From DASXHZ01 sp036488085 (GTDB taxonomy: Bacteria; Acidobacteriota; Thermoanaerobaculia; Gp7-AA8): 64,000 nt of DNA. Below, one piece after another: positions 42,930-50,636 of this stretch. Position numbers and translations under genes: made by a program. Every line of letters starts with the position of its first letter. Position 1 is the stretch's first letter. The notes beneath the pieces are model-generated. The model was given only the letters and a program-made list of their open reading frames with translations, was not told the DNA's origin and ran no database searches. The DNA lies in the NCBI GenBank assembly GCA_036488085.1, contig DASXHZ010000074.1, positions 1-64,000 on the forward strand. Direction: 5' to 3'.

Positions 42930-43387
42930 AACGCGCCGAGAATGGCGCCGTAGACGGCGTGCGCCACGATGGTGACGAGCGGTGTGAGACGGCCGTAGTT
43001 CATCGTCAGGAAGCCGGGCGGCTCGAGGAGACGCGTCGGCTCGGGGCCGCGGAAGTCGGACACCATTCGCGGGTGGATGCCCGGCAGCACCGGCAGCAAC
43101 ACCACCACGACGAAGATCCCCTGCACGATGCCGATGGTCATGCCGAACCACCATGTGGCGCGTAGGTGCTCGAAGAAGAGCGCGTAGACGATCGCGAAAA
43201 TCCAGCCGTTCACGAGGTGCATCACCACGCCGATGAACTTGGCTCGGTCGCGATTCGGCGTGAACATCGTCCCGACGATGAACGGGATGTCGATGCGCGT
43301 GAGGCCGAGCGACTGGGCGGCGATCGTGAGCGTCGTCAGGACGATCGTCGCGGCGAATCCCCAGAGGAAAATCGACTCAAAGTTCAT
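42914..43387 (-). CDS. Membrane protein, four segments, unknown function
   Basis: 157 aa. Four hydrophobic segments (about 6-26, 52-74, 78-101, 135-155) separated by short loops; the second loop has NRDRAKFIG and the C-terminal part GRLTPLVTIVAHAVYGAILG. No conserved family identified with confidence. 3' end overlaps the FAD/FeS dehydrogenase by 16 bp; the 5' end faces the SDR gene (32 bp apart). Confidence 0.7.
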   Translation of the reverse strand: MNFESIFLWGFAATIVLTTLTIAAQSLGLTRIDIPFIVGTMFTPNRDRAKFIGVVMHLVNGWIFAIVYALFFEHLRATWWFGMTIGIVQGIFVVVVLLPVLPGIHPRMVSDFRGPEPTRLLEPPGFLTMNYGRLTPLVTIVAHAVYGAILGAFYLPR

Positions 43388-43419
43388 GTTCGGATCGCGT
43401 TTTGCTCCGCCTCTTCATC

Positions 43420-44406
43420 ATGAACGAAGAAGTAGTCGTAGTCACGGGTGCATCGGCAGGAGTCGGTCGCGCGGTCGCGCGCGCTTTCGGGAAGCGCCGC
43501 GCGAAGGTGGGCCTGATCGCGCGAGGCCACGAAGGACTCGAAGGAGCGAAACGCGAGATTGAGTCGCACGGCGGACAAGCGATTGTCCTGCCGCTGGACG
43601 TCAGCGACGACAAAGCGATGGATGACGCCGCCTCGCGTGTCGAAGAGACCTTCGGTCCCATCGATGTTTGGGTCAACAATGCGATGCTCTCCGTCTACTC
43701 GCCGATCATCGAAATGCAGCCGGATGAGTTCCGGCGCGTCACCGAGGTCACATACCTCGGCTACGTCTGGGGGACGCTCGCGGCGCTCAAGCGCATGAAG
43801 CCGCGCGACCATGGCGCGATCGTGCAGGTCGGGTCCGCGCTGGCGTATCGCGGCATCCCGCTCCAGTCGGCCTACTGCGCTGCGAAGCATGCGATTCAGG
43901 GTTTTCACGATTCGCTTCGCTCCGAGCTCATTCACGACGGCAGCCATGTACGGGTCGTGATGGTGCAGATGCCGGCGCTGAACACGCCGCAGTTCGGATG
44001 GGTGAAGTCGCGATTGCCGAGGATGGCGAAGCCGCTCGGGACGATCTTCCAACCCGAGGTCGCGGCGGAGGCGGTCGTGTGGGCGGCGTACAGCGGACGG
44101 CGCGAGATCAACGTCGGATGGCCGACGACTCAGGCTGTGGTCGGCAATAATTTCTTTCCGGCCGCCGGCGACTGGTACCTCGCGCGCAACGCCTACGACG
44201 GCGCGATGACGAACGAGCCGGAGGATCCGAACCGGCCGAACAACCTGTGGGAGCCGGTGCCGGGCGATCACGGCGCGCATGGCCGGTTCGACGACTCCGC
44301 GGCGCCGGTGAGCATCGAGCTGGAGCTGAACAAGCGCCGGAATTGGGTGCTCGGAGCCGCGGCGATCGTCGCAGGGATCGTCGCCATCGCCGGTGCCAGA
44401 CGCTGA
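43420..44406 (+). CDS. SDR oxidoreductase with C-terminal membrane segment
   Basis: 328 aa. Standard classical SDR: VVVVTGASAGVGRAVARAFGKR, NNAM (NAG-like), active Ser/Tyr/Lys in VGSALAYRGIPLQSAYCAAKHAIQG (YxxxK intact), then an unusually long tail (GRREINVGWPTTQAVVGNNF) ending in a single membrane helix (WVLGAAAIVAGIVAIAGA). Members of this kind act on lipids or alcohols; substrate unknown. ATG at 43420; TTG 43402 is an alternative. Followed by a terminator (44416-44439). Confidence 0.87.
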   Translation: MNEEVVVVTGASAGVGRAVARAFGKRRAKVGLIARGHEGLEGAKREIESHGGQAIVLPLDVSDDKAMDDAASRVEETFGPIDVWVNNAMLSVYSPIIEMQPDEFRRVTEVTYLGYVWGTLAALKRMKPRDHGAIVQVGSALAYRGIPLQSAYCAAKHAIQGFHDSLRSELIHDGSHVRVVMVQMPALNTPQFGWVKSRLPRMAKPLGTIFQPEVAAEAVVWAAYSGRREINVGWPTTQAVVGNNFFPAAGDWYLARNAYDGAMTNEPEDPNRPNNLWEPVPGDHGAHGRFDDSAAPVSIELELNKRRNWVLGAAAIVAGIVAIAGARR

Positions 44407-44415
44407 GAGACACTT

Positions 44416-44439
44416 AGGGCCGAGGAGATCCTCGGCCCT
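44416..44439. terminator. Terminator hairpin between convergent genes
   Basis: AGGGCCGAG/CTCGGCCCT stem (44416-44424 with 44431-44439) and a GAGATC loop, in the 57 bp between the SDR and stress-protein genes. No T-tract on the plus strand beyond two Ts, so efficiency is uncertain. Confidence 0.6.
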
Positions 44440-44462
44440 TGGTCGCGTGAGAGGAACGGGGA

Positions 44463-44867
44463 CTAGATGTTTTCGCGGCCCGCGAACGGGTTCGCCCGCT
44501 CGCTGTCGCGCGGACGTTCGTTGCGCGTGCGGTCGTTGTTCGACGACTCGAAACCGCTGCGCTCCGTGTTGATCTGGCGCTCGAAAACCTGCTCGTCGTT
44601 ACGAGCGACATCGCTTCCGATACTTCCGCCCTGGTTCGCCGCGCGGGCGCGTGCGCCGCGCGAGTGGCCGCCTTCCCGTCCGATGGCCGACATGTGGGCC
44701 CGGTCGCGGCTCACTGCTTCGCCGCCTTTCCTGCCGGCCACGCGGGCCTCATCGGACGTGAATTCGTGCGCCGTCCCCTTCGCATGAGCAGCCCGACCGC
44801 CCTTGCTTGCAATCTCACGCTGTTTGGTCGCATCCATTGACGCAAAACCGCGTTTGCTTGTCGCCAT
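44463..44867 (-). CDS. KGG-domain stress-induced protein
   Basis: 134 aa, ATG at 44867 with AAGGAG site. Three copies of the KGG-type motif (EIASKGGRAAHAKG, VAGRKGGEAVSRD, IGREGGHSRGARA), as in the GsiB/Con-10 stress-protein family of hydrophilic, disordered proteins linked to desiccation and general stress. The tail (TERSGFESSNNDRTRNERPR) is polar. Probably responds to stress; the local regulator is not visible. Confidence 0.9.
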   Translation of the reverse strand: MATSKRGFASMDATKQREIASKGGRAAHAKGTAHEFTSDEARVAGRKGGEAVSRDRAHMSAIGREGGHSRGARARAANQGGSIGSDVARNDEQVFERQINTERSGFESSNNDRTRNERPRDSERANPFAGRENI

Positions 44868-44988
44868 GAAATCTCCTTGAAACCTTGAAATGGGTACTGC
44901 GCGAAACCTGCGAGAGGTCGTCAAGGTTCACGCACGAAGTGTGCCCAGCGGTAAGTTCTTAGGAGAAACCGCGCGGGAGGCAGGACGT

Positions 44989-45082
44989 TGGCGGAGAGAG
45001 AGGGATTCGAACCCTCGGTAGAGCTTTGAGGCCCTACGGCGGTTTAGCAAACCGCTGGCTTCAGCCACTCACCCATCTCTCC
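44989..45082 (-). tRNA. tRNA-Ser (GCU anticodon)
   Basis: Acceptor GGAGAGA/TCTCTCC, long variable arm, T-arm with GGTTCGAATCC, and the anticodon arm with GCU in the loop. The 3' CCA is encoded (44989-44991). Length 94 with CCA. Confidence 0.93.
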
Positions 45083-45157
45083 GGCTGAACGTGTCGCGCG
45101 GTCTTGGAAAGCGGAAACCGTGCGACGCCATTCCCGCGAGTGGCGGATTGTATACGC

Positions 45158-45523
45158 CTATTGCTTCCGCGTCGCATAGCAGCCGGGATCCGGCCGGTAA
45201 CCGGCGGCGATCGCGTCGGATCGCAGCATTTCAACCGCCGACGCGGGTATCGTGCACATCTGCCGGAAGTAGTGTTTTGTCGCTGGATCAGCAAGCACGC
45301 GGATCGGTATCGCCTTCGTGACTACCAGCGTCTTCTCGCCGGACACTTTGCTCGGCGCCAAGATCTCCGTTGGCGTTGCCGCGACTGGGGACGACTCTGT
45401 TGCCGGAACCGAGTGGGCTGCCGTTCCTGGAGCGGATCGCACGTAGGGAGCGACGTACGTTCCATCTTTCCTCAAAATTGACTCTACTTCCGTCGGCTCC
45501 TCGGTTTTTTTGGCGCTGCCCAT
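45158..45523 (-). CDS. Hypothetical protein downstream of vapC
   Basis: 121 aa from the ATG at 45523, which lies inside the 3' end of vapC. Pro/Thr-rich N-terminal half (APGTAAHSVPATESSPVAAT) and a C-terminal part with KTLVVTKAIPIRVLADP, HYFRQMC, and PDPGCYATRK. The two cysteines near the end could bind metal. No family recognised. Confidence 0.5.
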   Translation of the reverse strand: MGSAKKTEEPTEVESILRKDGTYVAPYVRSAPGTAAHSVPATESSPVAATPTEILAPSKVSGEKTLVVTKAIPIRVLADPATKHYFRQMCTIPASAVEMLRSDAIAAGYRPDPGCYATRKQ

Positions 45524-45903
45524 ATCACTTCGATGTCGTATCGCAGGAACTGATCGTCCGCCGTCATGAGAGGCAGGTTCTCGACCTGTGCTTGTGCGAT
45601 CAATAGCCGGTCGAACGGATCGCGATGATGGTGCGGCAAGCTCGCAACCTGGCGCGCGTGCGAGTGCAGAATGGGCAGCGGGGTGAGCGACTGTTCCTCC
45701 ATGATGTCGAAGAGCGAATCGCCGTCGCTCGGCGAAACGCGTAACTTTCCGAGACCGGACTTGATGGCGATCTCCCAAACGGAGGCGGCTGAAAAGACGA
45801 TCTCAGTTTCCTCATCGCCGAGGAGCTCCGCTGCTCGAGGATTGAGGGCCTCCGGGCGGGTCAGCGCCCACAGCCAACAATGCGTGTCAACGAGGATTCT
45901 CAC
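45484..45903 (-). CDS. vapC: VapC-like PIN-domain toxin
   Basis: 139 aa. PIN signature: MRILVDTHCWLWAL (first Asp), SVWEIAIK (Glu), the last acidic pair in RDPFDRLLIAQAQ and LMTADDQFLRY. Endoribonuclease toxin, likely cleaving tRNA or rRNA. Its start overlaps the antitoxin stop (ATGA). The 3' end overlaps the hypothetical gene. Typical VapC length. Confidence 0.92.
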   Translation of the reverse strand: MRILVDTHCWLWALTRPEALNPRAAELLGDEETEIVFSAASVWEIAIKSGLGKLRVSPSDGDSLFDIMEEQSLTPLPILHSHARQVASLPHHHRDPFDRLLIAQAQVENLPLMTADDQFLRYDIEVIWAAPKKPRSRRK

Positions 45904-46130
45904 CGCTCAGGCTCGAACGTTTCGGGATCGAGAGGAGCATCGAAATCATCGGCAATCCAAATCTTGCCCGCGTATTCGCCGAGCTTCCGGCTTCGCTTCG
46001 GCTGATCTGCGCGAATTAGCTTCGCGACCGGTTCTCCGGCACGCGCAATGATCACTTCCTCCCCTTGTTCAACCTTCGCGATGAGTCGTGACAGTTGGGT
46101 CTTGGCTTCGTGGATGTTGACCTCGATCAT
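45900..46130 (-). CDS. vapB: Phd/YefM-family antitoxin (VapB role)
   Basis: 76 aa. MIEVNIHEAKTQLSRLIAKVEQGEEVIIARAGEPVAKLI is the classical Phd/YefM DNA-binding antitoxin pattern; the C-terminal EPFEPER-like tail neutralises the PIN toxin. ATGA overlap with vapC. Expected to repress the operon with the toxin as co-repressor; the region upstream has no clear operator. Confidence 0.92.
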   Translation of the reverse strand: MIEVNIHEAKTQLSRLIAKVEQGEEVIIARAGEPVAKLIRADQPKRSRKLGEYAGKIWIADDFDAPLDPETFEPER

Positions 46131-46205
46131 GGCAATGATGTTAGCTAAGTGATCGGACTAGGTCAACGATTGCGGCTCGAAGGACGCTGACGACGTGCAT
46201 CGCGG

Positions 46206-46295
46206 TGGCGGAGGAGGTGGGATTCGAACCCACGGTACGGTTACCCGTACGGCGGTTTTCAAGACCGCTGCCTTAAACCACTCGGCCACTCCTCC
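46206..46295 (-). tRNA. tRNA-Ser (UGA anticodon)
   Basis: Acceptor GGAGGAG/CTCCTCC, long variable arm, T-arm GGTTCGAATCC, and anticodon loop CUUGAAA giving UGA, for Ser UCA codons. The 3' CCA is encoded (46206-46208). This is an ordinary serine tRNA, not tRNA-Sec, which would have UCA anticodon. Confidence 0.93.
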
Positions 46296-46300
46296 GGATC

Positions 46301-46408
46301 AGAGCGCAGGGCTTAGAGCGTAGTGCGCAGAAGGCTCCGGCGCGTGCGACAACGGTTGGTGAAGACCGCGCATTTCTTCTGCGCTCTACGCTCTGTCCAC
46401 TGCGCTCT
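46301..46408. repeat. Palindrome with GCAGAGC-word arms (copy 2)
   Basis: Left arm 46301-46333 and right arm 46376-46408 are imperfect inverted copies (about 28 of 33 match) built from AGAGCGCAG/AGAGCGTAG words. It fills the space between tRNA-Ser and the MglA-like gene, whose stop at 46412 follows directly. Confidence 0.82.
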
Positions 46409-46411
46409 CGG

Positions 46412-47593
46412 CTACGGCAAAAGATTCACGTCGATCGTGATCTTTAGCCGGAGACGGCGGTGATTGCGGATCTCGTCGAGGGAGAGGTTCAGCGGGATGC
46501 TGACTTCCTTCACGAGGCCATCCGTCGCGCGGCGGTCGGTGGGGGGTGGGGCGGTGGCCGTTGCGGTCTGCGCTCCTAGTTGCGGGAGCGAGTCGAGGAT
46601 GCCTGCGGGCAGTGGGATCTCGATCGAGGCCATCGGAACCTCGGTCATCAGATCGGGGAGGCCGGCAACCGGGCCTGACGTTGCGTAGTAATCGGTGACG
46701 TCCTCGAATGGATTCTCTTGAAGTGTGGGCGAGGCTGGCGGCGGAGGCGGTGGCGGCTCGGCCTTCGAGCCGACGAGCTCCGTCGCGACGAGCGGGATGC
46801 TCTCATCCGCGTCGTCGTCGATGACGAATCCGGCTGCGGGCTTGGGCTGGGGTGTGGGAGCCGGCCTTAAAGGCGGCTTGGCTGCTGCCTTCGGAGCCGG
46901 CTCGTCGTCGATGTCCTCCCACAGCGAGTCGGCGCCGGGCGCACGCTCGGCGGTGGGGTTGAGGATCTGGATGTCGCGATCGATCGGCTCGGAGCCTTCG
47001 AGGTTGTACTTCTTGATCAGGTGCGCGAGAACGAGCTGCGTGATCCCTTTCAGCGTCTCCTCGACGCCGATGCCGGTCGTCGCCACCGACCCGAAGGACG
47101 GCGCGTGGAAAGTCTTGTTGACCTCCGCGTCCATCTCCGGGACCGGCAGCGCGTTTGGCAGGTCGCGTTTGTTGTACTGCATCACGATCGGGATCTCGCG
47201 GATCCGGACGCCCTGCCGTTTGAGGTTGTCCTCGAGGTTCTGCAGTGACTCCAGGTTGGCGTCGAGCGCGAAGTCCTGCGAGTCGGCGACGAACACGATC
47301 CCGTCGGCTCCCTTGAGCACGAGCTGGCGGGTCGAGTTGTAGTAGACCTGCCCCGGGACGGTGTAGAGCTGCAGCTTCGTACGCATCCCGCGGATCTTGC
47401 CGAGGTCGAGGGGGAGGAAGTCGAAGAAGAGCGTGCGATCGGTCTTCGTCGCCAGCGAGAGCATCTTGCTCTTGCTGTTCGACGGCAACGAATCGTAGAT
47501 GAACTGCAGATTCGTCGTCTTTCCGCAGAGACCCGGACCGTAATAGACGATCTTCGCGGTGATCTCTTTGGTCGCGTAGTTGAAGAGGACCAT
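46412..47593 (-). CDS. MglA-type Ras-like GTPase with C-terminal extension
   Basis: 393 aa. GTPase part (1-200): MVLFNYATKEITAKIVYYGPGLCGKTTNLQ (P-loop), LPLDLGKIRG, YTVPGQVYYNSTR (as in MglA), QYNKRDLPN (G4). A Pro/Ala-rich linker (about 215-290) and a conserved C-terminal strand-rich segment (EVSIPLNLSLDEIRNHRRLRLKITIDVNLLP in part) follow. MglA controls polarity and motility; a GAP partner (MglB) is not visible nearby. The extension may bind an effector. No start ambiguity. Confidence 0.88.
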   Translation of the reverse strand: MVLFNYATKEITAKIVYYGPGLCGKTTNLQFIYDSLPSNSKSKMLSLATKTDRTLFFDFLPLDLGKIRGMRTKLQLYTVPGQVYYNSTRQLVLKGADGIVFVADSQDFALDANLESLQNLEDNLKRQGVRIREIPIVMQYNKRDLPNALPVPEMDAEVNKTFHAPSFGSVATTGIGVEETLKGITQLVLAHLIKKYNLEGSEPIDRDIQILNPTAERAPGADSLWEDIDDEPAPKAAAKPPLRPAPTPQPKPAAGFVIDDDADESIPLVATELVGSKAEPPPPPPPASPTLQENPFEDVTDYYATSGPVAGLPDLMTEVPMASIEIPLPAGILDSLPQLGAQTATATAPPPTDRRATDGLVKEVSIPLNLSLDEIRNHRRLRLKITIDVNLLP

Positions 47594-47658
47594 GGGAGTG
47601 GATGAGGGTACTGCAACTCCCCAAAATTTTCATATGATGCGCGGCTTCGGAGGTGCAG

Positions 47659-49266
47659 ATGCGGTCGAAGTGGACCCCTGTATTGCCCATCCTTCTCCTT
47701 TTGCTGCCGATCGCGGCGCAGGCCCAGGCGCCCGGCGTCTACGCCATCACCGGCGCGACGGTGCATCCGGCCAATGGTCCGGACATCGTCAACGGTACGG
47801 TACTGATCCGCGACGGTCTGATCGAGGCGGTCGGCGCGAACGTGGCCATCCCGCCCGATGCCGCGGTCATCGACGCCAAAGGGGCGCATGTTTACCCAGG
47901 CCTGATCGATGCCCAGACGTCGCTCGGCTTTCCGTCGGCGCGTCCACAGACGCGCCGACGCGGCGGTGGGGGGCAGCGCGGTGCCCAACAGGAACAGCTT
48001 CCCGAGACGTCGCCGGCCTACATCGCCATGCGCAACGTCAACCTGACGGACGACGACATCGATGCGGCCCGCGGAATCGGCGTGACGACGATCGTCACCG
48101 CTCCCGCGTTCGGCATCTTCAACGGCCAGTCCGCGGTCCTGAACCTCGGCACCGGCACAGCCGAGGAGCGGGTGATCAAGTCGCCGGCAGCGATGCAGAT
48201 CTCGTTCAATCCGCGGCCGGCGTGGACCTTCCCCGACTCGCTGATGGGCGTCATCGCGTACATCCGCCAGACGATGCTCGACGCGCAGTGGTACAGCAGC
48301 GCGCGGGCGGTCTACGACAAGAACCCGACCGTCGGCCCGCGGCCTGAGACGAGCGAGTCGCTCGAGGCGATGCAGCCGGTGATCGCGAAGAACCTCCCGG
48401 TCGTCTTCGTCGCCGACGGCGAGCTGATGATCCGCCGCGCGCAGAAGATCGCGAGCGAATTCGGACTCCGGTACATCATCTCCGGCGGCCGGCAGGGCTA
48501 CCGCTTCGCCGACGATCTGAAGGCCGCGAACGTCCCGGTGCTCGTCTCCGTCAAGTGGCCGATCGCTCCGACGTCAAAGGAAGATCGTGAGGAGCAGCCG
48601 CTCCGGGTCATCCGCGACCGGCAGCTCGCCCCGACGACACCTTCCGTCTTCGTGAAGAGCGGCGTCACCTTCGCACTCGTCTCGGGCGCTGGGAAGACGG
48701 GCGACTTCATCCCCGGAATCCGGAAGGCGATGGACAACGGTCTCTCCGCCGACGACGCGCTGAAGGCGACGACCATCTGGCCGGCGCGGATCTTCGGCGT
48801 CGACCGGCAACTCGGGTCGCTGGAGCACGGCAAGATCGCGAACGTTGTCGTCAGCGACAAGCCAATCTTCGACAAGGAAGCGAAGATCACACGCGAGTTC
48901 GTCGACGGCCGCGAAGTGCGGCTGCCGTCGCCCGATAAGAAGGCAGGCGAGAGCGCGCCTTCGGCGGTCGACGGCACTTGGCGCCTCACGGTCCGCTCGT
49001 CGCAGGGCGACGTCGCCGTCACGGTGACGTTGCACAACGAGAACGGCGCGCTCACCGGCACGTTCTCGGGCGACAAAGGCTCGGGCGACATCCGCAACGG
49101 CAGCTTCGACGGAACGACGGTCGAGTTCACGGTTGCGGTGAAGGGCCAGAGCGAGACTGAATCGAGCGACTGGGTCTTCCACGGCACGCTCGACGGCACC
49201 TCGATGAGCGGCTCGGTCACCACGAGCCTCGGCACGGTCCAGTTCACCGGGAGCAAGGGACGATGA
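47659..49266 (+). CDS. Exported amidohydrolase-like protein lacking the N-terminal HxH
   Basis: 535 aa, ATG at 47659 with GGAGG. Sec signal (MRSKWTPVLPILLLLLPIAAQA). Amidohydrolase fold with composite domain (YAITGATVHPANGP, GTVLIRDGLIEAVGA) but, where metal-binding HxH is expected, VYPGLIDAQTSLGF is found; later ones (LVSGAGKTGDFIPGI, LKATTIWPARIFGVDRQLGSLEHGKIANVVV) are kept. Extra C-terminal beta domain (residues ~430-535). Likely a non-metal or structural relative of the two neighbours, or uses different ligands. Stop overlaps the next gene. Confidence 0.82.
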   Translation: MRSKWTPVLPILLLLLPIAAQAQAPGVYAITGATVHPANGPDIVNGTVLIRDGLIEAVGANVAIPPDAAVIDAKGAHVYPGLIDAQTSLGFPSARPQTRRRGGGGQRGAQQEQLPETSPAYIAMRNVNLTDDDIDAARGIGVTTIVTAPAFGIFNGQSAVLNLGTGTAEERVIKSPAAMQISFNPRPAWTFPDSLMGVIAYIRQTMLDAQWYSSARAVYDKNPTVGPRPETSESLEAMQPVIAKNLPVVFVADGELMIRRAQKIASEFGLRYIISGGRQGYRFADDLKAANVPVLVSVKWPIAPTSKEDREEQPLRVIRDRQLAPTTPSVFVKSGVTFALVSGAGKTGDFIPGIRKAMDNGLSADDALKATTIWPARIFGVDRQLGSLEHGKIANVVVSDKPIFDKEAKITREFVDGREVRLPSPDKKAGESAPSAVDGTWRLTVRSSQGDVAVTVTLHNENGALTGTFSGDKGSGDIRNGSFDGTTVEFTVAVKGQSETESSDWVFHGTLDGTSMSGSVTTSLGTVQFTGSKGR

Positions 49267-50636
49267 AACAGATAGCAGAGCGCAGAGCGCAGATCGCAGG
49301 CTTCACCATCGCGTTGTGCTTGGGGTTCGCCGCGTTTGCACAAAACGTCACGGTCATCCGCGACGCCACGATCCTCACCATCACGCATGGAAAGATCGAG
49401 CACGGCTCTGTCGTCATGCGCGGCGGAAAGATCGTTGCGGTCGGTCTCGACGCGCAGGTCTCCGTCCCGTCCGGCGCGACGGTCATCGACGGTGCGGGCA
49501 AGTACGTGACGCCCGGCATCATCGACACGCATTCGCACACCTCGGTCGACGGAAGCGTCAACGAGATCTCGCTGCCGAACAGCGGCGCCGTCCGCATCGG
49601 CGACGTACTGACGAATGAGGACGTGAACGTCTATCGCCAGCTCGCCGGCGGGACGACCACCGCGCTCGTGCTCCACGGCTCGGCGAACTCGATCGGCGGC
49701 CAGAGCCAGATCGTGAAGTGGAAGTATGGCCGGCCGCTTTCGGAGTGGTTCATCCCCGACGCGCCGCGCACGATCAAGTTCGCACTCGGCGAGAACCCGA
49801 AGAGCTCGAACTTCCGTCCGCCTCCCGGCATCCCGGCGCAGTACCCGGCGACGCGCATGGGCGTCGAGGAGGTCATTCGCAAGTCGTTCCTCGACGCGAA
49901 GGACTACATGGCGAAGTGGGACGAGTACGACGCGCGCAAGAAGCGCGGCGAGAACCCGATCCCGCCGCGCCGCGACCTGATGCTCGACGTCATGGCGGAC
50001 ATCCTTCGCGGCAAGGTCGACGTCCACTCGCACTGCTATCGCACCGACGAGATCCTGATGCTGCTCAACCTCTCCGACGAGCTCGGGTTCAAAGTACGCG
50101 AACTGCATCACGTCCTCGAGGGTTACAAAGTCGCGAGAGAAATCGCGGCGCACGGCGTTGGCGGTGGCACGTTCATCGACTGGTGGGGATTCAAAGCCGA
50201 GGCGTATGACGCGATCCCGTACAACGTCGCCATGATGGAGAACGCCGGCGTCGTCACCGTGGTCAATTCCGACTCCGACGAGCTCGCGCGCCGGCTCAAT
50301 CTCGATGCCGCGAAGGCGATCAAGTATGGCGGCCTCTCGGAGGACGAGGCGCTGAAACTCTGCACGATCAACGGCGCGAAACTGCTGCGCCTCGATCACC
50401 GCCTCGGGTCGATCGAGGTTGGGAAGGACGCCGATCTCGTGATCTGGACGGGACATCCGTTCTCCACCTACTCCCGCGTCGAGACCACCTTCATCGAAGG
50501 CGACGTCTACTTCGACCGCACGAAGGACCTCGCCATGCGCGCCGAGCTCGCGAAGGAAAAGCGCGACCGGCTCAAGAAGGAAGCGGACGAGGAAGGGAAG
50601 AACAAGAAGGGGAAGAAGGAGCCGGCGAATGGTTAA
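49263..50636 (+). CDS. Exported amidohydrolase (intact metal site)
   Basis: 457 aa, ATGA overlap with the previous gene. Signal peptide (after a leader coded partly by a GCAGAGC repeat). HxH is present in YVTPGIIDTHSHTSVDG, followed by HSHCYRTDEI (later His), a catalytic Asp region in TVVNSDSDELARRL and the C-terminal AKLLRLDHRLGSIEVGKDADLVIW. Imidazolonepropionase/dihydroorotase-like superfamily; the Lys-rich tail is unusual. Middle member of a three-gene amidohydrolase cluster. Confidence 0.87.
   Translation: MKQIAERRAQIAGFTIALCLGFAAFAQNVTVIRDATILTITHGKIEHGSVVMRGGKIVAVGLDAQVSVPSGATVIDGAGKYVTPGIIDTHSHTSVDGSVNEISLPNSGAVRIGDVLTNEDVNVYRQLAGGTTTALVLHGSANSIGGQSQIVKWKYGRPLSEWFIPDAPRTIKFALGENPKSSNFRPPPGIPAQYPATRMGVEEVIRKSFLDAKDYMAKWDEYDARKKRGENPIPPRRDLMLDVMADILRGKVDVHSHCYRTDEILMLLNLSDELGFKVRELHHVLEGYKVAREIAAHGVGGGTFIDWWGFKAEAYDAIPYNVAMMENAGVVTVVNSDSDELARRLNLDAAKAIKYGGLSEDEALKLCTINGAKLLRLDHRLGSIEVGKDADLVIWTGHPFSTYSRVETTFIEGDVYFDRTKDLAMRAELAKEKRDRLKKEADEEGKNKKGKKEPANG
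49268..49298 (+). repeat. GCAGAGC-word repeat inside a coding region (copy 3, single arm)
   Basis: Tandem AGCAGAGCGCAGAGCGCAG words code the N-terminal QIAERRAQIA of the amidohydrolase. The matching arm is not present nearby, so no palindrome forms. Confidence 0.75.

Noticed and set aside
46206..46295. tRNA-Sec for the selenocysteine system
   Set aside because: The anticodon is UGA (serine) and the arms are of normal serine type, not the 8/5 or 9/4 Sec form; no other tRNA-Sec candidate was found.
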